In this document: in pieces, positions 17,770 through 26,500 of the stretch
How positions within the stretch are numbered: position 1 is the stretch's first letter
Layout: each line of letters starts with the position of its first letter
From: Ktedonobacter racemifer DSM 44963
GTDB lineage: Bacteria > Chloroflexota > Ktedonobacteria > Ktedonobacterales > Ktedonobacteraceae
Assembly (NCBI RefSeq): GCF_000178855.1
Contig: NZ_ADVG01000001.1
Location: 2,579,481-2,643,480, forward strand
DNA length: 64,000 nt
Direction of reading: 5' to 3'
Made by a program: the position numbers and the translations under genes
The notes under the pieces: model-generated
Told to the model about the DNA's origin: nothing
The model's database searches: none
The model's input: only the letters and a program-made list of their open reading frames with translations

Positions 17770-18339
17770 ATGTTTGCGGATACCATCACAGTGCTCAAAG
17801 CCTATCACGAAGCGGGACACGCTGTCGTAGGACACGCGCTTGGACGGTGCATCGAATCTGTCGCGCTCCTGAGTGGAGAAGACGGATATGGAGGCTATTG
17901 CCGTTTTAGTGCCTACATTGAAGACGCAAATGGACATCCAGAGTGGAATGAGAAAAGCGCCAATCCTGATCTTATCACGATCTACTACGCTGGTATGCTG
18001 TCCACCGCCTCTTATTGCTCTCTCTATCTCGCATTGGATGAAGAGGATGATAGCGTCAGATATCCTGAGGGAAGCGAACGAGATGATTTGGAACGAATTA
18101 AAAGAATACTTTCCCAGATGGATATCGACCAGCAGCAACGCGAGGCTATAACAGATACGTGCTGGGCACAGGCACAAACAATCCTTTCAGACTACTCCAT
18201 GGCTGTCGATAAAGTGGCTGCTATGCTCGTAAAACGAGGGTTGCTCACAGGGCATGCTGCTCATCGACTGATTTGGCAAGCGGTTGGGTATCCTGATCAT
18301 GATTGGCGGTTTGTGGCTTTAGGTATCAAAAAGAAGTAG
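17770..18339 (+). CDS. stand-alone M41-type (FtsH-like) zinc peptidase domain
   Basis: A 189-residue protein beginning MFADTITVLKAYHEAGHAVV. The HEAGH zinc-binding motif (H13, E14, H17) and its context are those of the M41 peptidase domain of FtsH. A later ERDDLERIKRIL segment matches the place where FtsH supplies its third zinc ligand. There is no AAA ATPase part and no membrane segment, so it cannot be a full FtsH. Such orphan M41-like domains occur in Chloroflexota and cyanobacteria, usually of unknown function. The start at 17770 is set by a run of G (17758-17763) at ribosome-site distance. No partner gene is adjacent. Confidence 0.75.
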   Translation: MFADTITVLKAYHEAGHAVVGHALGRCIESVALLSGEDGYGGYCRFSAYIEDANGHPEWNEKSANPDLITIYYAGMLSTASYCSLYLALDEEDDSVRYPEGSERDDLERIKRILSQMDIDQQQREAITDTCWAQAQTILSDYSMAVDKVAAMLVKRGLLTGHAAHRLIWQAVGYPDHDWRFVALGIKKK

Positions 18340-18826
18340 ATCTATTTACTCTGTACACTGGGGCATCGAGTACGACAGCAGCACCTGCATGGTCAAGGAG
18401 CAGAACTGGCAGCGACCCCTCCTGGAAGAAGGCTTTTCGGATGCGCTGCCGATATCGCCCATGCTCATTTTGTCGATTTGCCCAAAAGCTTCTCATTGCC
18501 GGAGAACTGGCGAGACCTCATACGCCGCGACATGATGGCAAAGACCTTTCATCTGATAGGACGAACGGGAGCGATAGGCCTTGAGGAGACCTGCGCATGC
18601 TAGCCCAATGCCTGTTGTGTCATCGCCAGCATCGAATATGATCCCGCGCCGTCTTCGATAGACGAGACGCTTTCTCTTTTGCACGCTCCATATGGCTCAA
18701 CGCTTACGACTGATTTTTCTGTCTTCTCAAGACCTCGCCAATCAAGCAGAGGTACGTCATGTTAATGAAGAGAGTCTTTCTCCGTGAGAATAAAAACAAC
18801 GCTACATGTTAAGCATAGAAACGCAT
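18340..18826. other. intergenic, no gene seen
   Basis: About 490 bases between the convergent M41-like gene and the duplicated-motif gene. Only short frames on both strands without ribosome sites; no hairpin of note. Confidence 0.35.
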
Positions 18827-19222
18827 TTATACCTGCGCAACATCTTCTAACGCAGCCGCCTCAATTTCGGCAAAAATGTCTATATCTGTCCTGCGTTGCC
18901 ACTCAGGCAAGTCCTCCCAGTCTGCAACGTAGCCAGGCTTTGGATTGCCCAAAAGGCGATACATCTGCACGGTCCAGGCCTCTGCGATGAAGCGCCCTCC
19001 CTGTTCAGGTGCCAGGCGCGTTGCTGGCTCGTGTTGTAGTCCAGAAAGAATCAGTGCACGTGCTTTGTTATAAACTGCACTTGCTGCTTCCTGCTCCCAG
19101 CCGGGCATCTCCTCCCAGGGAGAAATATAGCCGGGCTTCGGCGTGCCTGGATAATACCTTTGTACCCCCTCAATCCAAGCCTGACGGAACCGGCGACCGT
19201 GCTGCTCTTTTACGTTCTCCAT
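18827..19222 (-). CDS. hypothetical protein with internally duplicated motif
   Basis: ATG 19222 (MENVKEQHGRRF) is preferred over ATG 19240 because AGAGGAG lies 6 bases upstream of it. The 131-residue product contains the same unit twice: GRRFRQAWIEGVQRYY...KPGYISPWEEMPGWEQEA, then GRFIAEAWTVQMYRLL...KPGYVADWEDLPEWQRRT. The shared core is KPGY-x3-WE-x2-P-x-W. I do not recognise a named family; short acidic/aromatic W-E-x-x-P-x-W proteins are common beside regulators in actinobacteria and Ktedonobacteria. It lies only about 20 bases after the XRE/TPR gene on the same strand, so the two are probably co-transcribed. Confidence 0.7.
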   Translation of the reverse strand: MENVKEQHGRRFRQAWIEGVQRYYPGTPKPGYISPWEEMPGWEQEAASAVYNKARALILSGLQHEPATRLAPEQGGRFIAEAWTVQMYRLLGNPKPGYVADWEDLPEWQRRTDIDIFAEIEAAALEDVAQV

Positions 19223-19241
19223 AGGGAACTCCTCTCTCATT

Positions 19242-20495
19242 TTATACTAACAGCTGAATTTGCGTGCTAAAATCCTTCACACTGCTACTCCTTACGAAGG
19301 GAGAGAGCTGCATCTGCAACTGAGATAGGCTCTTCTTGAGCATGCCAGATGAGCCCAGCTGCGCAATCTGTATCACTTCGCTACCCAGCGCACATGCCCG
19401 CTCGATCTCTCCATGCATAGCGGCGGCCAGTGCCAGGTCTGATAACACCATTCCCCTGCGCCTGGTGGGTGCGGGATGGAGCAGAAGGGCCTCTTGGAGC
19501 GCTGGCTCTGCCAGATCAGCCTGCCCAAGTTTCACAAGACATGTACCACGCTCCTCCAGGATACGCTCCCCGTCAAATCGTAACCAGGTGCCATTCATGC
19601 CGCGCTTTACATCACGTACGCCCTCGGCCAAGTCAAGGGCCTGGCGGCAATCGTCCAACGCCCCTAGCCCCGCATGAGCTTCGGCTGAGACCATCGCCAC
19701 CCAGTATTTGGTGACAAGTGTGCCATCACCACGCTTTGCAATCTGCCCCGCGACCTGGAGCAAGGGAAGGGCCTCTTGGAAGTGTCGATCATAGATTGGG
19801 AGAAAGGCATGTCGTACCAGAGCACAGGCCCAGAGATCGTAGGCGTTTGCCTCTCTGGCAGCATTGGCCGCAAAGGTATAGCACTGAGCAGCATCCATAT
19901 ACAGGCTGGCATCAAAGAAGATCTCCCCACAGAGTTGAGCCAGATCGCTCGCCAGAATGCACAGATGCTGCCGTTGAGAAGCACTCTGTACATCGCGCAA
20001 TGCCTGGGCCAGAGCATTCAGATGGGAGAGCACATCATTGAGAATAGCGCTCTTTTGTGCGGCAGCACGGTAGGCTTGCCAGTAGTGCTGATTTACTTCT
20101 TCGAGATACTGAAGCGATTTCGCATCAAGATGAGCCGGATGCGCCAATGTATTTCCTACCTGCTCCCAATCCACAGAGAACAGAAGAGCGCTTCCAGCAA
20201 GGCTAAGGACACGTAACAACTCACGACGTCTCATATCATCCACTCCAGAGAGAAGGACCTGATCACTGGCGGAGGCGCGCTTTTGAGAGCGCCATGAGGG
20301 CAAGAGACCCAGCTCCTCGGGCGATCGCTTGAAATACTGACACAACAGCTTACGCGATCCTGGATAAAGGGCCTTGCCCTGTTCCGCGCGTAGAATCGTC
20401 CTGGCCGAAACTCCCGAGTTCGCAGCCAGGTCATCAATCGACATATTCAGGCTATCTCGCAACCGGCGAAGCGGATGCTCCCCGTTTGTATCCAT
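19242..20495 (-). CDS. XRE-family regulator with TPR-like C-terminal domain
   Basis: A 417-residue protein. Residues 1-65 are an XRE helix-turn-helix (LRDSLNMSIDDLAANSGVSA, then RTILRAEQGKALYPGSRKLL). The rest is helical with TPR-like units (YMDAAQCYTFAANAAREANA; LGQADLAEPALQEALLLHP). A short hydrophobic patch (LLRVLSLAGSALLFSVDW) lies near residue 100. The architecture resembles XRE/TPR transcription regulators of gram-positive type in which the repeats bind a ligand or peptide. The downstream small gene at 18827-19222 follows closely and is its probable operon partner. The target is unknown. Confidence 0.8.
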   Translation of the reverse strand: MDTNGEHPLRRLRDSLNMSIDDLAANSGVSARTILRAEQGKALYPGSRKLLCQYFKRSPEELGLLPSWRSQKRASASDQVLLSGVDDMRRRELLRVLSLAGSALLFSVDWEQVGNTLAHPAHLDAKSLQYLEEVNQHYWQAYRAAAQKSAILNDVLSHLNALAQALRDVQSASQRQHLCILASDLAQLCGEIFFDASLYMDAAQCYTFAANAAREANAYDLWACALVRHAFLPIYDRHFQEALPLLQVAGQIAKRGDGTLVTKYWVAMVSAEAHAGLGALDDCRQALDLAEGVRDVKRGMNGTWLRFDGERILEERGTCLVKLGQADLAEPALQEALLLHPAPTRRRGMVLSDLALAAAMHGEIERACALGSEVIQIAQLGSSGMLKKSLSQLQMQLSPFVRSSSVKDFSTQIQLLV

Positions 20496-21045
20496 TCCTC
20501 TTCTGGCCCTTCAGCTCAAACACATTGCTACAACAAGTGTACTCGGATATTCTCACGCTGTCGATGCCTTTTCCCTTAGCTAGAATAGTATTACACAACA
20601 TTGGCACCAAACTGTCACCATACAGTCAGTACACTAGCACCATTTTATCTCGCTTTCACACTCAATACAATTTACACTTTTATTAGGATGTTTACCTGCT
20701 GCGAAAGTGGGTAGCCATTCAAGCAGCATTGCGCATTTCCAACCGAATACAAGGCAAGCAAAGAGAGGTAGCTTCATCTTCTATTGCAATAAGTTTGAGA
20801 ATACTCTCCTTAATCAGAGTCTACATTGCCAGTTTTAGATCCATCAGCGCTCATCCATACATCATCTTGCTCAGGTTTTTGAATGAAGCGACCACTGACT
20901 CCAGTTGAGTCAGTGGTCGCTTCATTCAAAAACCTGGCATGTAAAGGTTTATGTAGCAGCAAATTAGGCACTTATCATTCTGACAAAAGATAACAGTACA
21001 AAATTGTTTAAGAGAAGAATCGTTCAGCCGACCTTCTCTCCATGT
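20496..21045. other. intergenic containing a long palindrome
   Basis: About 550 AT-richer bases between the XRE gene and the excisionase-like gene. Apart from the 30-bp-arm palindrome listed separately I see no gene. Confidence 0.4.
20872..20936. repeat. perfect palindrome, 30-bp arms, 5-base loop
   Basis: The left arm (20872-20901) begins CAGGTTTTTGAATGAAGCG; the right arm (20907-20936) is its exact reverse complement, with CAGTT between. It is not followed by a T run. It shares its build, not its sequence, with the palindrome at 6558-6627. Confidence 0.9.
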
Positions 21046-21294
21046 TTACTTGTCTTCTTGCAAGTCTTCAGGCTTATACTCTTCTAGTTCTTGCTCTAAT
21101 TTATCTACATCAGAAGATTTGTAATATACACGCACGCCACGCCGGTATCTTCTAATGCGACCATTAGTAGTGTAGCGCTCAAGAGTACGCCTTGAAATTT
21201 TCAGACGAGCACATGCCTCTTCAATGGTTAAAAAATTTTCATCTTCCACAATCAATGCCTCATAAGAACAAATTTGATGCTTGAATAATAACAT
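21046..21294 (-). CDS. excisionase/MerR-like helix-turn-helix protein
   Basis: Up to 82 residues. The core NFLTIEEACARLKISRRTLERYTTNGRIRRYRRGVRVYY is the HTH_17 (excisionase-type winged helix) domain, followed by an acidic tail. ATG 21294 has no clear ribosome site. A GTG at 21249, ten bases after GAGG, would give a shorter protein starting right at the domain and may be the real start. Directly upstream is a dense set of GACAA/TTGTC dyads around a TATAAT box, so autoregulation is likely. Proteins of this type control mobile elements or plasmid genes, which suits the unknown genes to the right. No integrase is seen. Confidence 0.75.
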   Translation of the reverse strand: MLLFKHQICSYEALIVEDENFLTIEEACARLKISRRTLERYTTNGRIRRYRRGVRVYYKSSDVDKLEQELEEYKPEDLQEDK

Positions 21295-21306
21295 TGCTAT
21301 TAAAGC

Positions 21307-21374
21307 TTGTCAACGATTGACAAACACTGTCGCACATATTATACTTTGTCGTAACGTGACAAACTTAGTCGTAC
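21307..21374 (-). promoter_or_regulatory. promoter with clustered operator-like dyads
   Basis: TTGTCAACGATTGACAA (21307-21323) is a perfect 17-bp palindrome. TGACAAACACTGTCGCAC (21318-21335) and TGACAAACTTAGTCGTAC (21357-21374) are near-identical direct copies. A minus-strand TATAAT at 21339-21344 lies between them. This is consistent with repression of the excisionase-like gene by itself or a partner. Confidence 0.55.
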
Positions 21375-21559
21375 GTTAACGGTCAAGCATTAGTAAACCC
21401 AATTAAAACTGTCCATTCGAGGGGGTGATAACAAAATAAAAAGGACTGACTTTCGTCTGGAACACGAAAGCCAGTCAGTGAGAACACACAAAAACCTTAC
21501 AAGTCCCGGAGTTCTCTGTGCTCAGCATAGCGCATAGAGGCTCCCCAGTCAAGAAAGAG
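21375..21559. other. divergent intergenic region with stem-loop
   Basis: A hairpin at 21445-21479 pairs ACTGACT with AGTCAGT and TTCGT with ACGAA around a short loop. It sits between the divergent excisionase-like gene and the next gene and may be a leader structure of the latter. Confidence 0.4.
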
Positions 21560-22057
21560 ATGAAGTGCATGTCACAAAGAGCCTCAATGGAATTACACCC
21601 CGGCTATCTCGCTGATGGGCCAGTCACTATCTCGAACGTTGCCTTCTTTCGCGGCGTCCAGGCGGGATACCAGGCGTATCAAAACGAGCAAACTCCTCTC
21701 AGCGAGCATGATCTCTACGAACACCTGGTTCATCGCCTGCTCGCCTTTCCTGCTTCGACCTATGAGAATACAGGCTGGGTCATTGGATGGGTGAAAGGCT
21801 TGCTTGAAGCGTTTCAACAACCTCCCTCTGCTTCACCTGGCAGGCGCACTGAGGAGCTGGCTCCTTACGGAGATAACGTTCTTCCTGTGATCCCTAATGA
21901 CAACCAACTTCACAGCATCACCTACCCGTTTTGTTGTGACCCCTCATGCCCATGTCACGAGGACCAGAGCAACATTGCTCAAGTCGCTCAGTACGTCAAC
22001 GAGGGGCTTCTGACCTCACAAGAAGCAAGTGATCATGTAGCAGGAAAGCATTTCTAG
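21560..22057 (+). CDS. hypothetical protein, paralogue of the next gene
   Basis: ATG 21560 (MKCMSQRASMELHPGYL) follows AAGAAAGAG. The frame is open from 21518. Residues about 20-90 carry FFRGVQAGYQAY ... LYEHLVHRLLAF ... WVIGWVKGLLEAF. The same pattern (F-x2-G-V-x2-G, Leu-rich middle, G-x-V-x-GW-x-EAF) appears in the gene at 22116-22538, so the two are diverged paralogues. The C-terminus has a Cys cluster (FCCDPSCPCHEDQ) that could bind metal. I do not recognise the family. A perfect 14-bp hairpin (22068-22101) separates it from its paralogue. Confidence 0.6.
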   Translation: MKCMSQRASMELHPGYLADGPVTISNVAFFRGVQAGYQAYQNEQTPLSEHDLYEHLVHRLLAFPASTYENTGWVIGWVKGLLEAFQQPPSASPGRRTEELAPYGDNVLPVIPNDNQLHSITYPFCCDPSCPCHEDQSNIAQVAQYVNEGLLTSQEASDHVAGKHF

Positions 22058-22067
22058 CTGACAGCAA

Positions 22068-22101
22068 GCCCCTCTTGTTGCGTGCAAGCAACAAGAGGGG
22101 C
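22068..22101 (+). terminator. perfect 14-bp stem-loop between paralogues
   Basis: GCCCCTCTTGTTGC (22068-22081) pairs with GCAACAAGAGGGGC (22088-22101) around GTGCAA. It starts 10 bases after a stop codon and ends 14 bases before the next ATG. No T run follows, so it may attenuate or protect mRNA without terminating fully. Confidence 0.6.
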
Positions 22102-22115
22102 CACAGGAGAAACGC

Positions 22116-22538
22116 ATGAAGCAGAACAGAACGGGCATCATCTCCCACCTCTATGGGAAAGCACAGCCACAAGACGCCTCACATCAGTGCGTCGGGACCT
22201 CGTTTAGTCTTCACCCAGAAGATACGCCCAAGCTGACAGACGAGACGAAACCCGCAGGTATTGATACCATCCTTCTCTGTGCTGATCCAGCCTTTCACAA
22301 TGGGGTGAAATCGGGAAGATGTGAGTTTCTCGCCCTGGCTTTTGCCAAGCGCGAGATCGTTGCCCAGGATGTAGAGAACGCTTTGCTATGGGCGATGTAC
22401 GATACCTTGCGCCCGGCCCTTTGGCGCTATGGCTATGTGTGTGGCTGGAACGAAGCGTTCTACCAATACGCGATGCGCAAGTTACAGGCGCAAGACGCCA
22501 CTCCCAAGCCGGCACGCGACGAGAGGGGGAAAATATAA
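22116..22538 (+). CDS. hypothetical protein, paralogue of 21560-22057
   Basis: A 140-residue protein with a clear AGGAG site upstream of ATG 22116. Residues about 55-120 (FHNGVKSGRCEF ... VENALLWAMYDTL ... YGYVCGWNEAFYQY) match the core of the preceding gene. The C-terminus lacks the Cys cluster. Its stop overlaps the next start in a TAATG arrangement (22536-22540), implying translational coupling. The family and function are not recognised. Confidence 0.6.
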   Translation: MKQNRTGIISHLYGKAQPQDASHQCVGTSFSLHPEDTPKLTDETKPAGIDTILLCADPAFHNGVKSGRCEFLALAFAKREIVAQDVENALLWAMYDTLRPALWRYGYVCGWNEAFYQYAMRKLQAQDATPKPARDERGKI

Positions 22539-23275
22539 TGCGCCCTTCTCGCTATCGCCCAATGTTGGAAACCGACCAGCAGCCCACACGCACAAACCGC
22601 GTGACCAGAGCACCGAGAGAGGAAAGAGACACCCAGGACCAGATCGATGAAGATGCCTTGTATGAGACACACACTCATACCAGTGTGGTACGCCAAGGCA
22701 CCTACCATCCAGCCAGGACAGACGCGCAGGCTACGCGCCGGGTCAGTGTGTATGTCCACGACCAACCCAGGCAGCAGAGGCAGCACCAGCAGCTACCCCT
22801 CTTGCCCGTTGGCACTCCCAGGCCATTTCATATTCCCCGTTGGCCTGCCTATGTAGGACTGGCAGGCGTGCTGATGGTTGGGGGATGGCTTGGAATTGGA
22901 ATCGTCAGTCAGGAGTGGCAAGCGTGGCAAGACGACCTGCACTATGGACGTCCCCGCACCTACCAGGTTGACGCCGTGGTCGGCCATAACCACGACACGA
23001 GCGCGACCCCATCCCACTTCATTGTGCTCAATCTCCACGGCCAGATTTCTGTCATTGAACTGCCAGCAGGCGACCCAAGCAAGACACACGCCTACAAGAC
23101 AGGCATAGCGTTGTTAGGAAGTAGCCAAGACCTGACTCCTGCACAAGTGACATTCAAAGACCTGGACGGAGACGGCAAGCCTGACATGATCGTCACGGTC
23201 GGAGAGCAGCGTATCGTCTACAAGAACGAAAACGGTGTGTTTAGCCCGACACCTATGAAGGAGGGAAGAGAGTGA
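22538..23275 (+). CDS. single-pass membrane protein with extracellular VCBS/FG-GAP-like repeat
   Basis: The start is ATG 22538, overlapping the upstream stop. The 245-residue product has a polar, Gln/Arg-rich N-terminal part of about 105 residues, one membrane segment (WPAYVGLAGVLMVGGWLGIG), and a C-terminal domain. The C-terminal domain ends in TFKDLDGDGKPDMIVTVGEQ, a calcium-binding VCBS/FG-GAP-type blade. With no cleavable signal, the topology is probably N-in, C-out. It may anchor a surface or conjugation-related function; this is inference only. The next frame starts at GTG 23272, overlapping its stop. Confidence 0.65.
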   Translation: MRPSRYRPMLETDQQPTRTNRVTRAPREERDTQDQIDEDALYETHTHTSVVRQGTYHPARTDAQATRRVSVYVHDQPRQQRQHQQLPLLPVGTPRPFHIPRWPAYVGLAGVLMVGGWLGIGIVSQEWQAWQDDLHYGRPRTYQVDAVVGHNHDTSATPSHFIVLNLHGQISVIELPAGDPSKTHAYKTGIALLGSSQDLTPAQVTFKDLDGDGKPDMIVTVGEQRIVYKNENGVFSPTPMKEGRE

Positions 23276-23503
23276 TTGCCACGCCAGCATACCCCATCCA
23301 AACCAAGCAGCCACAGCAGCCCCAGGAAAGCGACCCCAGGGGAACACGGCGAACCATGCGTATGTTGACAGAACGCGTCAACGACCTTCTGGGCGTCACC
23401 TTTAGCGGAGAGGATGAATACGTCGTTGTCTCCTGTAGAGAGACCATCACACCTACCTCTTCAGACATGATGGAGGACGATACAACAATGAGCAATAGAC
23501 AGT
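23272..23503 (+). pseudogene. hypothetical gene whose 3' end runs into CRISPR array 1
   Basis: GTG 23272 overlaps the stop of the membrane-protein gene (GTGA). The frame encodes about 77 plausible residues (TRRTMRMLTERVNDLLGVTF, then SGEDEYVVVSCRETI) and then enters the first CRISPR repeat at 23504 without a stop. Read on, it stays open to 24294 only because the repeats contain no stop codons. The natural C-terminus is therefore missing or replaced. I recognise no family. The array's oldest end appears to have been joined into this gene. Confidence 0.5.
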
Positions 23504-26500
23504 GTTCCAATCCCTCAGGCGGGAGCTTTCCTCTTCAGACGTTACGGCGGCGAGGACCACGGCAAACTAGGCAGTTCCAATCCCTCAGGCGGGAGCTTTC
23601 CTCTTCAGACCCCGTCATCTTCTTGCGTGTAGTATCGCGTTGCCTTGTTCCAATCCCTCAGGCGGGAGCTTTCCTCTTCAGACGGCGCGCATCCCAGACC
23701 CGCGTTGCAAACTTATCAAGGTTCCAATCCCTCAGGCGGGAGCTTTCCTCTTCAGACGATACCGATCAATATTTCCGTAGAGTTCTCCATCTTGTTCCAA
23801 TCCCTCAGGCGGGAGCTTTCCTCTTCAGACTCCAAAGTATCACGTTCAATGTATGCAACTCAACATGTTCCAATCCCTCAGGCGGGAGCTTTCCTCTTCA
23901 GACGATACCGATCAATATTTCCGTAGAGTTCTCCATCTTGTTCCAATCCCTCAGGCGGGAGCTTTCCTCTTCAGACTCCAAAGTATCACGTTCAATGTAT
24001 GCAACTCAACATGTTCCAATCCCTCAGGCGGGAGCTTTCCTCTTCAGACTTGATTTTTTCGTTGTGCTTCTGTTTTGCAGCTTCATGTTCCAATCCCTCA
24101 GGCGGGAGCTTACCTCTTCAGACTTAGAACGCTATCGCCAGATGGAAGTACCGGAAGGTATCTTTAGTTCCAATCCCTCTGGCGGGAGCTTACCTCTTCA
24201 GACGAGATTCGCAAACGGCAAGGAGAGTGAACAGTATGGTTCCAATCCCTCTGGCGGGAGCTTACCTCTTCAGACGCCGCGCGCGCGTCATTGAACACCG
24301 CAATGTGATAAGTTCCAATCCCTCAGGCGGGAGCTTACCTCTTCAGACTTCGACACTCATCTATCTACCTCTACCACCGCCACGTTCCAATCCCTCTGGC
24401 GGGTGCTTACCTCTTCAGACTAAGTTGTGGGTCGATCCCACTAAATCGCACCTTCCTGTTCCAATCCCTCTGGCGGGTGCTTACCTCTTCAGACTACAAT
24501 CCCTACACCTCTTCCTATCGAGAAGACATCGTTCCAATCCCTCTGGCGGGTGCTTACCTCTTCAGACTACAATCCCTACACCTCTTCCTATCGAGAAGAC
24601 ATCGTTCCAATCCCTCTGGCGGGAGCTTACCTCTTCAGACTTTGAGCAGGCTGAAGAGGCTGTCAAGAAGCTATGTTCCAATCCCTCAGGCGGGAGCTTA
24701 CCTCTTCAGACGATCGAAGTCAATGTAGGAGGGAAGAATTATAGCGGTTCCAATCCCTCAGGCGGGAGCTTACCTCTTCAGACGGGTATTTGATCAGGTC
24801 CTCAGACAAAATAGGAACGGTTCCAATCCCTCTGGCGGGAGCTTACCTCTTCAGACTGATGAGATAGTAGAGCGTGCAGGCACCTTCTACTTGTTCCAAT
24901 CCCTCAGGCGGGAGCTTACCTCTTCAGACGCTTCGAGCGCGTGCAGAAGGCGGAAGCAGTACGTGTTCCAATCCCTCAGGCGGGAGCTTACCTCTTCAGA
25001 CTGGGATAGGCTCAATTGGTCGTGCATTCTTCAGCACGTTCCAATCCCTCAGGCGGGAGCTTACCTCTTCAGACTCTCCCACCCTCTCGCACACAACCTG
25101 CGTGTTGCTGTTCCAATCCCTCAGGCGGGAGCTTACCTCTTCAGACAGCAATTGCGGGCGCTACTTGCTGACTACTCAGCCAGGGTTCCAATCCCTCAGG
25201 CGGGAGCTTACCTCTTCAGACTCTCTTCTCATAAAACCCGATTACTTCAAAGAACGAGTTCCAATCCCTCAGGCGGGAGCTTACCTCTTCAGACCTTGCC
25301 CTCTTTCTCGATCTGCGCCGGGGTGGGCGGGTTCCAATCCCTCAGGCGGGAGCTTACCTCTTCAGACTTGGATAGAAGGTGAGAATTGGAAGGATATGGC
25401 ATGTTCCAATCCCTCAGGCGGGAGCTTTCCTCTTCAGACGCTATTCTTCTCTGCCTTGCGTTCTTGGAGAGAAACGTTCCAATCCCTCAGGCGGGAGCTT
25501 TCCTCTTCAGACTCCGCCCTCTCCTACACCGGACGTAAAAAGCACCGGTTCCAATCCCTCAGGCGGGAGCTTTCCTCTTCAGACGGGAGAACCAGGGGGA
25601 GTATCGGGGAGAGACTAAACGGTTCCAATCCCTCAGGCGGGAGCTTACCTCTTCAGACGTGACGGCCTATAAGCACTGGCTGATGGCCGAGGGCCGGTTC
25701 CAATCCCTCAGGCGGGAGCTTACCTCTTCAGACCCTCTTACTAGAGCAGCAGCAGTATTACTAGTAATAGTTCCAATCCCTCAGGCGGGAGCTTACCTCT
25801 TCAGACTTCCTGGTACGTGCTGGCGCATTGATCGTGATATTGTTCCAATCCCTCAGGCGGGAGCTTTCCTCTTCAGACATTCTGGCCTATGATCCCCAGC
25901 ACCACTATGATCAGCGTTCCAATCCCTCAGGCGGGAGCTTTCCTCTTCAGACGTAGTGATTCTGGCCGCCACCGAGATAGGTAGCCGTGTTCCAATCCCT
26001 CAGGCGGGAGCTTTCCTCTTCAGACGCCGGCAAGGATGAGGATGAGCGGGCCAACTTCAAAGTTCCAATCCCTCAGGCGGGAGCTTTCCTCTTCAGACGC
26101 CATGCTTAGTTGCGTTCGAGACACCAGTGCTCGTGTTCCAATCCCTCAGGCGGGAGCTTTCCTCTTCAGACTCCTTTGCTGTTTAGTGGTAACCGTTACC
26201 AGTGGTGTTCCAATCCCTCAGGCGGGAGCTTACCTCTTCAGACGTCACACGCGCGCAATGTTCCGGAAAGTACAAACGCACTGTTCCAATCCCTCAGGCG
26301 GGAGCTTACCTCTTCAGACGGCTACGATGCGCGCCGCTTCTCGCTGGTCAAGGAGTTCCAATCCCTCAGGCGGGAGCTTACCTCTTCAGACTGTTATTCT
26401 TCTGTTAGTGCTTATAGGGGCGTATCTGTTCCAATCCCTCAGGCGGGAGCTTTCCTCTTCAGACTATGAGCAAGCGTGGCATATGCAAGCAAATAGTGTT

